Source: Terrimicrobiaceae bacterium (GTDB taxonomy: Bacteria > Verrucomicrobiota > Verrucomicrobiia > Chthoniobacterales > Terrimicrobiaceae). Taken from it: a stretch of DNA of 32,089 nucleotides. The stretch lies in assembly GCA_023258235.1 (NCBI GenBank), contig JALQZP010000010.1, positions 1 to 32,089 of the forward strand, given 5' to 3'. This document shows positions 1 through 9,890 of the stretch, piece after piece. The notes under the pieces were generated by a model. The model saw only the letters and a list, made by a program, of their open reading frames with translations, did no database searches and was not told the DNA's origin. The position numbers and the translations under genes are program-made. Positions within the stretch are counted from its first letter, which is position 1. Every line of letters begins with the position of its first letter.

Positions 1-269
1 ATGGAAGCGCCTACAACGGGACTGTCCCCGACGGCCCCACCGACGCCCAAGCACCAAATGCAAAGACGGGCAAACCTGGCTCATCCAAAGCCTACTACCA
101 ATACGCGCCCAACTTCACCTCCACTCAGGTGTTAGAAGCGTTCTATCAGGTTCAGATCAACAAATGGGCCACATTCAAGCCTTTTGTGCAGTATATCATC
201 AATCCGGCGGGTAACGGAACTGTCCCCGATGACTGCATCCTTGGAGCAAATCTGGCCGTGAAGTTCTAA
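1..269 (+). CDS. C-terminal end of a carbohydrate-porin-like (OprB-type) outer membrane protein, 5' truncated
   Basis: Open frame from base 3 to TAA at 267-269; translation ends ...YYQYAPNFTSTQVLEAFYQVQINKWATFKPFVQYIINPAGNGTVPDDCILGANLAVKF*, with the terminal aromatic residue and alternating beta-strand pattern of outer-membrane porins. Confidence 0.75.
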   Translation, partial: GSAYNGTVPDGPTDAQAPNAKTGKPGSSKAYYQYAPNFTSTQVLEAFYQVQINKWATFKPFVQYIINPAGNGTVPDDCILGANLAVKF

Positions 270-295
270 GCAAAGAGAGAGTTTGTGTATGTTTG

Positions 296-327
296 AAAAG
301 CCCTCCGGGAAACCGGGGGGCTTTTTT
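296..327 (+). terminator. Rho-independent terminator of the porin gene
   Basis: AAAAGCCCTCCGG-GAAA-CCGGGGGGCTTTTTT: 13-bp stem (one G-T pair), GAAA tetraloop, T-run. Confidence 0.93.
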
Positions 328-370
328 GTTTTGTTGGGGTTTGTTCAGTTCGGACGGGATGCAAAAGGGG

Positions 371-390
371 AAGTCCGAAAACGGATTTTT
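371..390 (+). terminator. Possible secondary terminator
   Basis: AAGTCCG-AAAA-CGGATTTTT: short 7-bp stem (one G-T pair) followed by T-run. Confidence 0.4.
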
Positions 391-570
391 AGACCGAGCT
401 GACCAAAGGGATCAAATCCACCCGCGACGGATAGGAGGGGAAACGACGAGGGAGATGATTGCGTCAGAATCGCCATTCTCGGCCCGTGAACGAAAATCGA
501 GATGGGCGCTTTTCATTGATGGGAACTGGGGGGAACAAATCTATCACGATGGATGTCGAGGAGAGGGATA

Positions 571-639
571 GGTTTCGATTTTTCCAATTTTGAATCATCG
601 CCGATAAGATAAAAAAGGTTGGAAAACTCCATCGAAACC
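571..639. repeat. Two-segment inverted repeat upstream of the symporter gene
   Basis: GGTTTCGAT (571-579) / ATCGAAACC (631-639) and TTTTCCAA (580-587) / TTGGAAAA (619-626), all perfect matches, separated by a 4-nt bulge on the right arm. Confidence 0.85.
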
Positions 640-647
640 GCTATAAA
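619..647 (+). promoter_or_regulatory. Candidate sigma70-type promoter for the symporter
   Basis: TTGGAA (619-624), 17-bp spacer, TATAAA (642-647); about 88 nt before the ATG at 735. Confidence 0.5.
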
Positions 648-734
648 TAACGACTTCATTGCTCAAGAGTGCGTGAACATATAGTCCCGTTCTCAAGGCT
701 TTGATTTAATCAAACCCCTGTATTTTTTTATTTC

Positions 735-2435
735 ATGGATTCCAACGCCATCAATCTCACTCTTATCGATTATTCGATCCTGGCTGTTTACATTCTCGTC
801 GTTATCGGGATCGGTTTTGCGCTTCGGCGAAACATGAAGACGGCGGACGACTTTTTCCTGTCCGGCAAATCCATTCCGGTTTGGGTGACCGGTCTGGCCT
901 TCCTTTCGGCGAATCTTGGCGCGCAGGAGGTCATCGGAATGGCGGCCTCGGGTGCGAAGTATGGAATTATGACTTCCCACTTCTATTGGGTGGGAGCGAT
1001 TCCGGCGATGATCTTCCTCGCGATTTTCATGATGCCTTTTTACTACGGATCGAAAGCGCGTTCGGTGCCGGAGTATTTGAAGCTCCGTTTCGATGAAAAA
1101 ACCCGCGGACTCAATGCGATCGCGTTTGCCCTTATGACCGTGGCTTCATCCGGTGCGTCCCTGCATGCGCTGGCGGCTCTCATGCATCTGTTGCTCAAGT
1201 GGGATTACAATGTCTCTCTTATTGCCTCATCCGTCGTCGTTCTTGCTTATGTGCTGAAGGGGGGGCTTTCCTCGGCCATTTACACCGAGGTGCTTCAATT
1301 TTTCCTGATCGTCTTGGGTTTTGCGCCGCTGGTGATCATTGGTTTGAACGATCTGGGTGGATGGACGGGCATGATGAGCAAACTTCCTGAGACATACGCT
1401 CACTCTTGGAAATACATGGGCACAACGGCGAACCCGATGGGCGTGGAGTGGTTTGCAATGGTTTTTGGTCTCGGGTTTGTTCTCTCATTCGGTTATTGGT
1501 GCACGGACTTTCTGGTCGTGCAGCGTGCGATGGCCGCCAGAAACATGGGCGATGCCCGCCGCACCCCGATCATCGGTGCCATCCCGAAAATGATTTTTCC
1601 CATTATTGTTATTGTGCCCGGTATGATCGCGTTGGCGCTCACGTCCAAGACAGGCTCCACCTACCACATCCCGAATGGCATCACTGGAGAGACGGACTTC
1701 AATCTCGTGATTCCTTCGCTGATCGCCCACTACCTTCCGACCGGCATGCTCGGTCTGGCGTTGACCGCGTTGATGGCTTCCTTCATGTCCGGCATGGCAG
1801 GCAACGTCACGGCATTCAATACCGTCTGGACCTATGATATCTACCAGTCCTACATCGCGCCTGGAAAATCCGATTCCCATTATATGTGGATGGGCAAGTT
1901 TGCGACTGTGGCGGGCATTGTGATTTCGATCGGTTTTGCGTATGTGGCCAAAAATGTGAACAACATTATGGATTTTCTTCAGTTGGTCTTCGGCTTCGTG
2001 AATGCGCCGGTTTTTGCGACATTCCTGCTTGGAATGTTTTGGAAGCGTGCGACGGGGCATGGTGCCTTCTTTGGCCTGCTTGCCGGCACGCTTGCCGCAG
2101 TGGCCTTCCATGGCCTGAGTTCGCCATCGATTCTGGCCGCCGGTGAAACAATACCTTGGATCAAGGGAGCCTGGTTGGGCGCGCATTTCTCATTCACTTC
2201 CAGCATGGCCCAGAATTTCTGGTTGGCCATCGTCGCGTGGACTGTTTGCTTTCTATTCACCATTCTAGTCTCGGTGGCGACTGCTCGGACGAAAACAGAT
2301 GAGGAGCTGAAAGGCTTGGTCTATTCCCTGACGGCAAAAATCCGAGAGGAAAACGAACCCGTTTGGATGAGGCCCGCCGTTGTTGGCGGGTTGGTTCTCG
2401 TTGCAGCTGTGATTCTCAACATCATCTTCTGGTAA
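735..2435 (+). CDS. Sodium:solute symporter (SSS/SGLT family)
   Basis: 566 aa, many TM helices; N-terminus DYSILAVYILVVIGIGFALRRNMKTADDFFLSGKSIPVWVTGLAFLSANLGAQEVIGMAASG is typical of SSS transporters. Confidence 0.93.
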   Translation: MDSNAINLTLIDYSILAVYILVVIGIGFALRRNMKTADDFFLSGKSIPVWVTGLAFLSANLGAQEVIGMAASGAKYGIMTSHFYWVGAIPAMIFLAIFMMPFYYGSKARSVPEYLKLRFDEKTRGLNAIAFALMTVASSGASLHALAALMHLLLKWDYNVSLIASSVVVLAYVLKGGLSSAIYTEVLQFFLIVLGFAPLVIIGLNDLGGWTGMMSKLPETYAHSWKYMGTTANPMGVEWFAMVFGLGFVLSFGYWCTDFLVVQRAMAARNMGDARRTPIIGAIPKMIFPIIVIVPGMIALALTSKTGSTYHIPNGITGETDFNLVIPSLIAHYLPTGMLGLALTALMASFMSGMAGNVTAFNTVWTYDIYQSYIAPGKSDSHYMWMGKFATVAGIVISIGFAYVAKNVNNIMDFLQLVFGFVNAPVFATFLLGMFWKRATGHGAFFGLLAGTLAAVAFHGLSSPSILAAGETIPWIKGAWLGAHFSFTSSMAQNFWLAIVAWTVCFLFTILVSVATARTKTDEELKGLVYSLTAKIREENEPVWMRPAVVGGLVLVAAVILNIIFW

Positions 2436-2456
2436 AAAACCTCAACAATCGACCTT

Positions 2457-2657
2457 ATGAACTTCGATCTCCGTTTTCCCATCGGCATTCTCTTTACAAC
2501 CTACGGTCTCATCCTGGCTGGATATGGCATTCTGACGTCCGGAAGTGCGATTTACCAGAAATCGCTCGGCACGAACATCAACCTCATTTGGGGCGGTGTG
2601 CTGATCGCTTTCGGTTTGGTGATGTGGATCTTCGCGATCCTCGGCAGGCGCAAATAA
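2457..2657 (+). CDS. Small two-TM membrane protein downstream of the symporter
   Basis: 66 aa, two hydrophobic segments, 21 nt after the symporter stop. Confidence 0.7.
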   Translation: MNFDLRFPIGILFTTYGLILAGYGILTSGSAIYQKSLGTNINLIWGGVLIAFGLVMWIFAILGRRK

Positions 2658-2724
2658 AAAATCAGAAGAGCCTCTCGGGTTCGAACAAAGCGTATCGGTC
2701 GGGCTCCGTTAGCTTTTTGAAATA

Positions 2725-5700
2725 CTAGGCCGATGCGGGCGATTTTTTCTTGGTCGGCTTTTTCGGTTTTGTTTCCGAGACCGAACAGAGCAGGGATTTG
2801 AGGAAAGGGGCCGTGCGGCTCGTTTGGGATTCCGCGATTTCCTCTGGTGTTCCCGATGCAACGAGGCGTCCGCCCTTCGATCCCGCTTCAGGGCCGATAT
2901 CGAGGACATAGTCGGCTTCCGCGATGACGTCGAGGTGGTGTTCGATCACGATAACCGTGCCGCCCTCGTCCACGAGGCGGTGTAAAACCCGAACGAGTTG
3001 GGCGACATCATGGGCATGGAGTCCGATGGTCGGTTCCTCCAGGATATAGAGCGTGGATTTTCCCTTTCGCGTGGTTCGGATTTCCTCGCTGGAGGACGTC
3101 GCCCGGCGGGTGAGTTGGGTGACAAGTTTGATGCGTTGGGCCTCGCCGCCGCTGAGTGTGGGGCTGGGTTGGCCGAGTTTGAGGTAGCCAAGACCTGTTT
3201 CTTGGAGGAGGCCGATCGAGCGACGGATTTTCGGATGTGAGGCAAAAAACTCCATCGCCTGATCGATCGACATATCCATCACGTCTCCGATGGATTTTCC
3301 GTTGTAGAGGATTTCCAGCGTGGAGGCATTGTATCGGCGTCCTAGGCAATCCTGGCAAGGCATGTAGCTGGTCGGCAGGAAGCTCATTTCGAGCTTGATC
3401 ACGCCTTGGCCGAGGCAGGATTCGCAGCGGCCGCCCTCATTATTGAAGGAAAACCGACTGCTCGTGTAGCCGCGCATGCGGGCGGCGGGAAGGGTGGCAA
3501 AAAGGGCACGAATCTCATCGAAGACCTTCACGTATGTCGCCGGCGTGGATCGCGAGGTCTTGCCGATCGGCGACTGGTCGACTTCCAGCACCCCGCCAAG
3601 GGATTCGAATCCCGCCACGCTTTTGCAAAGTTCGGAATAGACCGGGGCCTTCTTTCGAGCGAGGGCATCGCGGACCACGGGAACGACAACGCCACGAATG
3701 AGCGTGCTTTTTCCCGAACCGGAAACACCGGTCACCGCTGTGAGTCGATGGAGGGGAATGCGGATGTCTTCGCCCTGCATGTTGTGGAGTTTCGCGCCTT
3801 GGACTTCCAGCCAGTCGGTGGGGGCCGCCCTTCGCGTGCCGCGCGAGGGATGCTTTTGGGGCTCGCGAAGGGCCAGACCAGTCAGCGAGGCGGGATTGGC
3901 CATGATCTCTGCCATGGTTCCCGAGGCTATGATTTCACCGCCGCGAGTGCCGGCACCCGGGCCGAGATCGATGATGCGATCGGCGCGGCGCATGGTTTCC
4001 TCGTCATGCTCGACCACCACCAGCGAGTTGCCCTTGGATGCGAGGCTTTGCAGCGCGTCCAGCAAGCGTTCGTTGTCGCGGGGATGGAGTCCGATGGTCG
4101 GCTCGTCCAGAACGTAAAGAACGCCACGAAGGTTGGATCCGAGTTGGGCTGCGAGACGGATACGCTGGGCCTCGCCGCCGCTGAGTGTCTTCGCGCTGCG
4201 ATCCAAGGAGAGGTAATCGAGGCCAACTTTTGCGAGGAATTGGAGCCTCTGGCGGATTTCTGAAATGATGTCCTTGGCGACTTCTGCCGATCCTCCGGTG
4301 AAGGTCAGCTTATCGCAAAGCTCAAGGGCGTCGGTCGCGGGCGATTTGGTGAAATCGGCAATCGAGTTTTTTTGAAGAAAGACGTTGGTCGCGGTTTCGT
4401 TGAGTCGGGCGCCTCTGCAGACCGGGCAGGGTCGAGGTTCTTCGTCCTCAAGAGCCTCATGGCGTCTTTCCTCGTCCAACTCGGCCTCGATCGCACTTTC
4501 AAAGTCTTTGACCGATCCGAGTCCGCTCCAAACTTCGCCGAAGCCACGGCAGTGCGTGCACCAGCCATGGGGAGAGTTGAAAGAAAACAATCTGGGATCC
4601 AGAGGCTCGAAGGCACGGCTGCATGAGGGGCAGTTCATTTCCGTGCTGAGGATCGAGGAAACGCCATTGGAATCCTCAATGCGGGCGGTGCCTTTGCCGA
4701 CTTTGATGGCTTGGCGAACGAGATCGTCGGCTGCTTTTGCGTTGGGTTCGGTCAGTTCGCCGATCAGAGCATCGATCGTGTGTTCCTTGAAGCGTTCGAG
4801 TTTTTGGAATCCCTCGACAGCCATGAATTCGCCATCGACGAGAAGCGTAGTGATGCCTTGGCGGGCGGCGGCGCGTGCAATGTCGGTGTGGTAGCCCTTC
4901 CGGGCTTTCACGAGATTGGCAAAGAGACGGACCTTGCCGGAAGCGGCTTTTTCCGAGACCTCGGCGGCGATGGCCGTCGGGGTGCGGCTTTCCACGGGAA
5001 CGTTGCAATCCGGGCAATGCTGGACACCCAGTTTGGAAAAAAGGAGGCGGAGAAAATGGTAAATCTCCGTGACCGTCGCCACTGTGGATTTGCCACCTCC
5101 GCGGGTGACTCTTTGCTCAATCGCAACACTGGGTGGGAGTCCTTCGATGGAGTCCACATCCGGCTTTTCCATTTGATCGATGAACTGCCTCGCGTAGGGC
5201 GACATGCTGTCCAGGAAGCGTCGCTGGCCCTCTGCGAAGAGAATATCGAAAGCGAGGGTGGACTTGCCCGAACCGCTCAGGCCGGTGACCACCACCATGC
5301 CGTCGCGGGGGATGTCCACCGAGATGTTTTTGAGATTGTGTTCACGCGCACCGCGAATGCGAATATCGCAGGAAAGATCCTTCGAGGGTCGTGGGCGGCG
5401 GGGTTCCTCGGCGATGCGGGCCTGCTGGCCGGCGAGGATGGGGATCAAAAAGCGACCGGTGTGGGATGCCGCGACTTCAGCGACTTTTTCCGGTGTGCCT
5501 GCGGCAACGATTAAGCCGCCTTCGGAGCCTCCCTCGGGCCCGATATCAATGATCCAATCCGCGCACTTGATAACCTCCAGATTGTGCTCGATCACGATCA
5601 CGCTTTTCCCTTCTTCAACGAGTCGGTTGAAGACATTGACGAGCAAGGCGACGTCGTCAAAGTGAAGGCCCGTTGTGGGTTCGTCGAAAATGAGCATTGA

Positions 5701-8220
5701 TTGCTCATTCGACTTGCGGGTGAGGTGGTGGACAAGTTTGAGGCGCTGGGATTCTCCGCCGCTGAGGGCGTTGACCGGTTGACCCAAGCGAAGGTAGTCC
5801 AGTCCGACCTCGGACAAGAGAGCCAGCGGACCCGTGATCTTTTTCTGGGGGTCGAGGGGCTTGAAAAAGGTGATCGCCTCGGCCGCCGTCATCTCCAGGA
5901 CATCGTGGATCGATTTGTCCTGCACTTTGATTTTCAGGACGGGAGCGCGGAAGCGTGTGCCTTCGCACTCCGAGCAACGAAGATAGAGGTCGCTGAGAAA
6001 TTGCATTTCGACCTTCTCGAACCCCAGTCCGTTGCAGCGGTCGCAGCGGCCTTTGCCGGCGTTGAAAGAAAATGTGGATGCCGTGAATTCCGCATCGATG
6101 GCCTCCTTGGTCTCCGCAAAAAGCTCGCGGATATGATCGTAAACGCCGAGATAAACGGCCGGGGTCGAACGCGGGCTCTTGGCGAGCGGCGATTGATCGA
6201 CCATGACGACCTCGTCGATTTCCTCGTCGCCGGTGATCGATTTCACAAATCCGGCGGCCTCGTCCTCGCTGGGATCTTCCCCTTGGAGATGGCGGTGGAG
6301 CACGTCGCGAACAAGCGAGGTTTTTCCGGAACCCGATACGCCCGTGACCACACAAAAAACGCCCAAGGGGAATTTGACGTTGAGATTTTTGATGTTGTGG
6401 TGGGTGACCCCACGAAGTTCGATGAAATTTTCGGCCTTGCGTCGGCGCTTGGGAATACGAATGGCTTTGCGCCCTTCCAGGTAATCCGCCGTCAGGGAAT
6501 TGGTGCTTGGGAAGTCGGCCGCCGGGCCGGAGTAAAGGAGTTCGCCACCGAGGGCGCCACGGCCGGGACCGATATCAACGAGGTAATCGGCGCAACGGAT
6601 GACGGCTTCTTCATGCTCAACAACAAGAAGGGTGTTTCCCTTGTCTCGAAGGCCTTCAAGGACCTCGATGAGGCGGCCGGTATCACGCGGATGGAGGCCC
6701 ACACTGGGTTCATCCAAAACAAAAAGTGTGTTGACGAGAGAGGCCCCAAGACAGGTTGTCAGGTTGACTCTTTGGATTTCTCCACCGGAAAGGGAACGAG
6801 TCGGGCGATCGAGAGTCAGATAGCCGAGGCCGACTTTTCGAAGGTAGTTCACCCTTGCGAGCACTTGGGTGTGAACCAACTTGGCGCTGTTATCCGCTGC
6901 GGGAAGTTCCAGATTTTCAAGCAAGGGACCGAGTTGGGAAAGCGGAACGGCAGCGAGTTCGGCGATGGTCAATCCCGGGGGATCGATGCGATAATTCAGT
7001 GTTTCTGGCTGGAATCGCCCGCCATGGCAACTCTCGCAGGGTTGGTAGCTCCGGTAGCGGCTCAGGAGCACCCGAATGTGCATTTTATAGGATTTGCTCT
7101 CCAGCCAGGCAAAATACCCCTTCACGCCATACCACTGGCCGGAATCCCACGCTTCCTTGGGATCGAGTCCCTCGTCGCCGTCGATGATCCATTGCTGGGC
7201 GGCCTTTGAAAGCTTTTCAAATGGCTTGTTGATGTCCAAGCCACGCTTGCGGGCATGCCGAAGCAGATCATCCTGGCATTCCGCCGATTGGCCTGATTGG
7301 AACGGGCGAATGACGCCGTCTAAAATGGATAGCGACTTGTCAGGCATGACTCTTTGGAAGTCGATGCCGATGATGCGGCCGAAGCCTTTGCAGGCCGGGC
7401 AGGCGCCGAGGGCGCTGTTGAAGCTGAATAATCCAGGGGAGGGGGGACGAATGTCCTCGTCGCAGTGGGCGCAGTGCCATCCCGCCGAAAACGGATGCAA
7501 TTTGCCGCTTCCGGGATCGATGATATTGAGTTTGTCCGCCCCAAGTCGGAGGGCGAACTCGATGGACTCGGAAAGTCTTGCGGAGTCCTTCGAGGAGATG
7601 TCCAAGCGATCCTGGATCACTTGCAGGGTCGATGGCAGCCGCTTGACTGTGGAAGGTTCGTCCGTGCGGTGGATTTTACCGTTTAAATAGACGCGAAGAT
7701 AGCCCTGCTGCTGAAGAAAATCAAAAAAATCAGCTGGTTTCGAGTCCTCTGGCACGTTGACGCCAAAGGTGACGAGAACCTGCTTTCCTTTGAATAGGGA
7801 CAAGATCTCGCGGAGGATCGAGCCTGGGGTGCCTTGGGCGATTTCGCGTTGACAGCTGGGACAAAACCCCTTGGCCACGCGAGGGAAGAGGAGTTTTAAG
7901 TAATCATTAATCTCCGTGATCGTCCCAACAGTGGACCGGGTCGTGCGGACATTATTTGCCTGCTCGATCGCAATGGCCGGGGGAATGCCTTCGATCGAGT
8001 CGGCAAGGGGCTTATCCATCCGCTCCAAGAACTGGCGGGTGTAGGGACTGAACGTCTCCACATACCGCCTTTGTCCTTCGGCGTAAATGGTATCGAAGGC
8101 TAGGCTTGATTTCCCGCTCCCACTTGGTCCGGTGACAACAATCAGCTCGCCAAGCGGGAGGTCGAGGTCGATGCCTCGGAGGTTATTCTGCCTAGCCCCA
8201 CGAATACGGATGGATTGCAT
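2725..8220 (-). CDS. uvrA: Excinuclease ABC subunit A, tandem double-length UvrA
   Basis: 1831 aa with four Walker A motifs ([36 protein letters not shown]), four LSGGE signatures and four CxxC...CxxC modules (e.g. CAHC..CPAC, CDRC..CSEC, CPSC..CTHC, CESC..CQDC). Confidence 0.96.
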   Translation of the reverse strand: MQSIRIRGARQNNLRGIDLDLPLGELIVVTGPSGSGKSSLAFDTIYAEGQRRYVETFSPYTRQFLERMDKPLADSIEGIPPAIAIEQANNVRTTRSTVGTITEINDYLKLLFPRVAKGFCPSCQREIAQGTPGSILREILSLFKGKQVLVTFGVNVPEDSKPADFFDFLQQQGYLRVYLNGKIHRTDEPSTVKRLPSTLQVIQDRLDISSKDSARLSESIEFALRLGADKLNIIDPGSGKLHPFSAGWHCAHCDEDIRPPSPGLFSFNSALGACPACKGFGRIIGIDFQRVMPDKSLSILDGVIRPFQSGQSAECQDDLLRHARKRGLDINKPFEKLSKAAQQWIIDGDEGLDPKEAWDSGQWYGVKGYFAWLESKSYKMHIRVLLSRYRSYQPCESCHGGRFQPETLNYRIDPPGLTIAELAAVPLSQLGPLLENLELPAADNSAKLVHTQVLARVNYLRKVGLGYLTLDRPTRSLSGGEIQRVNLTTCLGASLVNTLFVLDEPSVGLHPRDTGRLIEVLEGLRDKGNTLLVVEHEEAVIRCADYLVDIGPGRGALGGELLYSGPAADFPSTNSLTADYLEGRKAIRIPKRRRKAENFIELRGVTHHNIKNLNVKFPLGVFCVVTGVSGSGKTSLVRDVLHRHLQGEDPSEDEAAGFVKSITGDEEIDEVVMVDQSPLAKSPRSTPAVYLGVYDHIRELFAETKEAIDAEFTASTFSFNAGKGRCDRCNGLGFEKVEMQFLSDLYLRCSECEGTRFRAPVLKIKVQDKSIHDVLEMTAAEAITFFKPLDPQKKITGPLALLSEVGLDYLRLGQPVNALSGGESQRLKLVHHLTRKSNEQSMLIFDEPTTGLHFDDVALLVNVFNRLVEEGKSVIVIEHNLEVIKCADWIIDIGPEGGSEGGLIVAAGTPEKVAEVAASHTGRFLIPILAGQQARIAEEPRRPRPSKDLSCDIRIRGAREHNLKNISVDIPRDGMVVVTGLSGSGKSTLAFDILFAEGQRRFLDSMSPYARQFIDQMEKPDVDSIEGLPPSVAIEQRVTRGGGKSTVATVTEIYHFLRLLFSKLGVQHCPDCNVPVESRTPTAIAAEVSEKAASGKVRLFANLVKARKGYHTDIARAAARQGITTLLVDGEFMAVEGFQKLERFKEHTIDALIGELTEPNAKAADDLVRQAIKVGKGTARIEDSNGVSSILSTEMNCPSCSRAFEPLDPRLFSFNSPHGWCTHCRGFGEVWSGLGSVKDFESAIEAELDEERRHEALEDEEPRPCPVCRGARLNETATNVFLQKNSIADFTKSPATDALELCDKLTFTGGSAEVAKDIISEIRQRLQFLAKVGLDYLSLDRSAKTLSGGEAQRIRLAAQLGSNLRGVLYVLDEPTIGLHPRDNERLLDALQSLASKGNSLVVVEHDEETMRRADRIIDLGPGAGTRGGEIIASGTMAEIMANPASLTGLALREPQKHPSRGTRRAAPTDWLEVQGAKLHNMQGEDIRIPLHRLTAVTGVSGSGKSTLIRGVVVPVVRDALARKKAPVYSELCKSVAGFESLGGVLEVDQSPIGKTSRSTPATYVKVFDEIRALFATLPAARMRGYTSSRFSFNNEGGRCESCLGQGVIKLEMSFLPTSYMPCQDCLGRRYNASTLEILYNGKSIGDVMDMSIDQAMEFFASHPKIRRSIGLLQETGLGYLKLGQPSPTLSGGEAQRIKLVTQLTRRATSSSEEIRTTRKGKSTLYILEEPTIGLHAHDVAQLVRVLHRLVDEGGTVIVIEHHLDVIAEADYVLDIGPEAGSKGGRLVASGTPEEIAESQTSRTAPFLKSLLCSVSETKPKKPTKKKSPASA

Positions 8221-8240
8221 CCGTGAGTCGGCTAGTGGCT

Positions 8241-8573
8241 TCAGGCTGTCGCAGCGGCGTTGCCTTTTGCGCGAAGCTCGTCCGTGCGCAGAAGAACGCG
8301 CTGGCGCATGATTTTACCGGATTTGAATTTCACGGTTGCGCGGGCAGGGATGACCACGTCGTTTTCCGGTTTGTTCGGGTTGCGGCCGACGCGGGATTTC
8401 GTGAGGCGAACTTCAAAGACACCAAAGTTGCGGAGTTCCACATCGCGACCAGTGGCAAGAGCCTCGGTGATGCCGTCCAAGGTTTGTTGGATGACTTCGA
8501 AGACTTCTTGTTGAGTGATGCCAGTGGATTTGCTGATCTGCATTACCAGATCCCGTTTAGTTAGGTTTGCCAT
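8241..8573 (-). CDS. HU/IHF family DNA-binding protein
   Basis: MANLTKRDLVMQISKSTGITQQEVFEVIQQTLDGITEALATGRDVELRNFGVFEVRLTKSRVGRNPNKP; classic HU/IHF GxFxxxxxxxRxGRNP signature. Confidence 0.95.
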   Translation of the reverse strand: MANLTKRDLVMQISKSTGITQQEVFEVIQQTLDGITEALATGRDVELRNFGVFEVRLTKSRVGRNPNKPENDVVIPARATVKFKSGKIMRQRVLLRTDELRAKGNAAATA

Positions 8574-8634
8574 AAAAGTTAGGTAGTTAAGTGGGCGAAG
8601 ACCATATCTGCGGAATTTGCAAAATCACAATCTG

Positions 8635-8685
8635 TTTTTTTAAAAAAATTCGGAAGGTGAAAAAAAACTCGACTTTCTCCAAAAA
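8635..8685. promoter_or_regulatory. A-tract-rich upstream region of the HU gene
   Basis: T7A7 palindrome 8635-8648, then A-tracts at about 8660-8667 and 8681-8685, spaced about 19 bp. Confidence 0.5.
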
Positions 8686-8688
8686 CCC

Positions 8689-9057
8689 TTACGGGCCGAC
8701 TGTTCCGTCAATGCTGACGCTCGCGGATGATCCCGGCTTTGCGGTGACGGGGGACTCAATGCGAATGAGTGTCCAGCGGTCTTGATCGAGTTGTGTCACA
8801 ACGCCTGCCCGGACAGTCGCGCTGTCGCCCGCGATTCGGACAACCACTCGCTGACCCTCACGAACATTGGATGTGCGGGTGAATCGGGCCTTCACTATGG
8901 GTGCGTCCCCGGATGTTTGTAGAGTGGCCTCGAGGGTCAAGGGATTGTTTCGCCAGTAGTTCCAAACGGTGCCGGAAAATGCAAAGGCACAGAGCAGAAG
9001 AAGTCCCAATGCAAGGATGCGGCCATCGAACCGGCGGGGTGTTTTTTGGGAAATCAT
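8689..9057 (-). CDS. Small single-TM protein with beta-rich (HlyD/SH3-like) extracytoplasmic region
   Basis: Starts MISQKTPRRFDGRILALGLLLLCAFAFSGTVWNYWRN; tail ends in VTAKPGSSASVSIDGTVGP; internal ATG preferred because the longer ORF overlaps trpC. Confidence 0.65.
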   Translation of the reverse strand: MISQKTPRRFDGRILALGLLLLCAFAFSGTVWNYWRNNPLTLEATLQTSGDAPIVKARFTRTSNVREGQRVVVRIAGDSATVRAGVVTQLDQDRWTLIRIESPVTAKPGSSASVSIDGTVGP

Positions 9058-9068
9058 CCGTTTCTTTT

Positions 9069-9890
9069 TTAGGATCGACGCATGATCGCGGACTCGAAAT
9101 CGGCTAGGCATTCACGGATTCCACGCGGATCTCGTAGCAGCGATGTGCCAACAAGTGCAGCTTCAAACCTCTCCGCGACCGTAGCCAGATTCGCTGGTGA
9201 GATGCCGCTTTCGGCGACGCGGATCGCGCCTTGGGGAAGGTGGGTCACAAGCTCGAAAGCGGACATTTCAAGACTGAAATCCTTCTCGGAAGATCCTTCC
9301 AGGCCGGCGAATCCGGTTTGGCTTTTGAATTTACGGCTGTTGATTCCAACGACCCGGACTCCAGGCGGAAGGGTGGCGATTTCATCCCGTGTATGAACTT
9401 CAAAAAGGCATTCCATACCAAGTTCGAGGGCGAGGGCATGGAAGGTGGCTAACTTTTCGGCATCGAGGACATTCGCCATCAGCAAAATGGCATCCGCTCC
9501 ATTGGCGCGGGCTTCGTGAATCTGGTATTCATCCACAAAAAAATCCTTCCGTAAAACCGGGTGGGGGATACCTGCGCGAATGGCCGCAAGATCCTGAATG
9601 CCCATGCCGAAGTGGCGTTGATTGGTGAGAATCGAGACGGCTTTGACGATTGGGGAGGCCGAGTAGGCGGCGGCGGCATCGCTCACGTTCTCCTCCCGCA
9701 TGGGGCCGACGCTCGGTGAACGTTTCTTGATCTCGGCGATGAGGCCGAATCCGCCGCTCAGTGCCGCACCAAAATCCCGGGCAGGGGAGGCATCCGCAAG
9801 CATCGATTGAATTTCACGCAGGGGTTTTGCGGACTTGGCTGCAGCGACCTCTTCCCGGACATCAGCCAGGATCGTATCAAGTATTGTCAT
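9069..9890 (-). CDS. trpC: Indole-3-glycerol-phosphate synthase
   Basis: GLIAEIKKRSPSVGPMR, PVLRKDFFVDEYQIHEARANGADAILLM, FEVH, VGINSR, VAESGI motifs; start MTILDTIL overlaps the upstream stop by 1 nt (TGATG). Confidence 0.92.
   Translation of the reverse strand: MTILDTILADVREEVAAAKSAKPLREIQSMLADASPARDFGAALSGGFGLIAEIKKRSPSVGPMREENVSDAAAAYSASPIVKAVSILTNQRHFGMGIQDLAAIRAGIPHPVLRKDFFVDEYQIHEARANGADAILLMANVLDAEKLATFHALALELGMECLFEVHTRDEIATLPPGVRVVGINSRKFKSQTGFAGLEGSSEKDFSLEMSAFELVTHLPQGAIRVAESGISPANLATVAERFEAALVGTSLLRDPRGIRECLADFESAIMRRS

Noticed and set aside
293-571. 92-aa ORF after the porin
   Set aside because: Begins inside the terminator hairpin and runs through non-coding sequence with no recognisable protein features
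1485-2186. 233-aa minus-strand ORF within the symporter
   Set aside because: Antisense to a clear SSS transporter, no domain-like features
2664-2700. GGGTTCGAAC resembling a tRNA T-arm, and GAGCC...GGCTC terminator-like pairing
   Set aside because: Flanks cannot form a tRNA cloverleaf, no other arms found; the hairpin would have 5-6 bp and a very long loop
3406-5514. Other long plus-strand ORFs (3406-4263, 4711-5514) antisense to uvrA
   Set aside because: Same shadow effect, occurring at equivalent places in the duplicated UvrA units
5701-7209. 502-aa plus-strand ORF antisense to uvrA
   Set aside because: Shadow ORF in GC-rich conserved coding sequence; the opposite strand encodes unmistakable UvrA motifs and this translation has no recognisable domain
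2725-8220. Possibility that the double UvrA is two genes wrongly joined
   Set aside because: One uninterrupted frame with a short linker, and the halves differ substantially in sequence, which does not fit an assembly duplication
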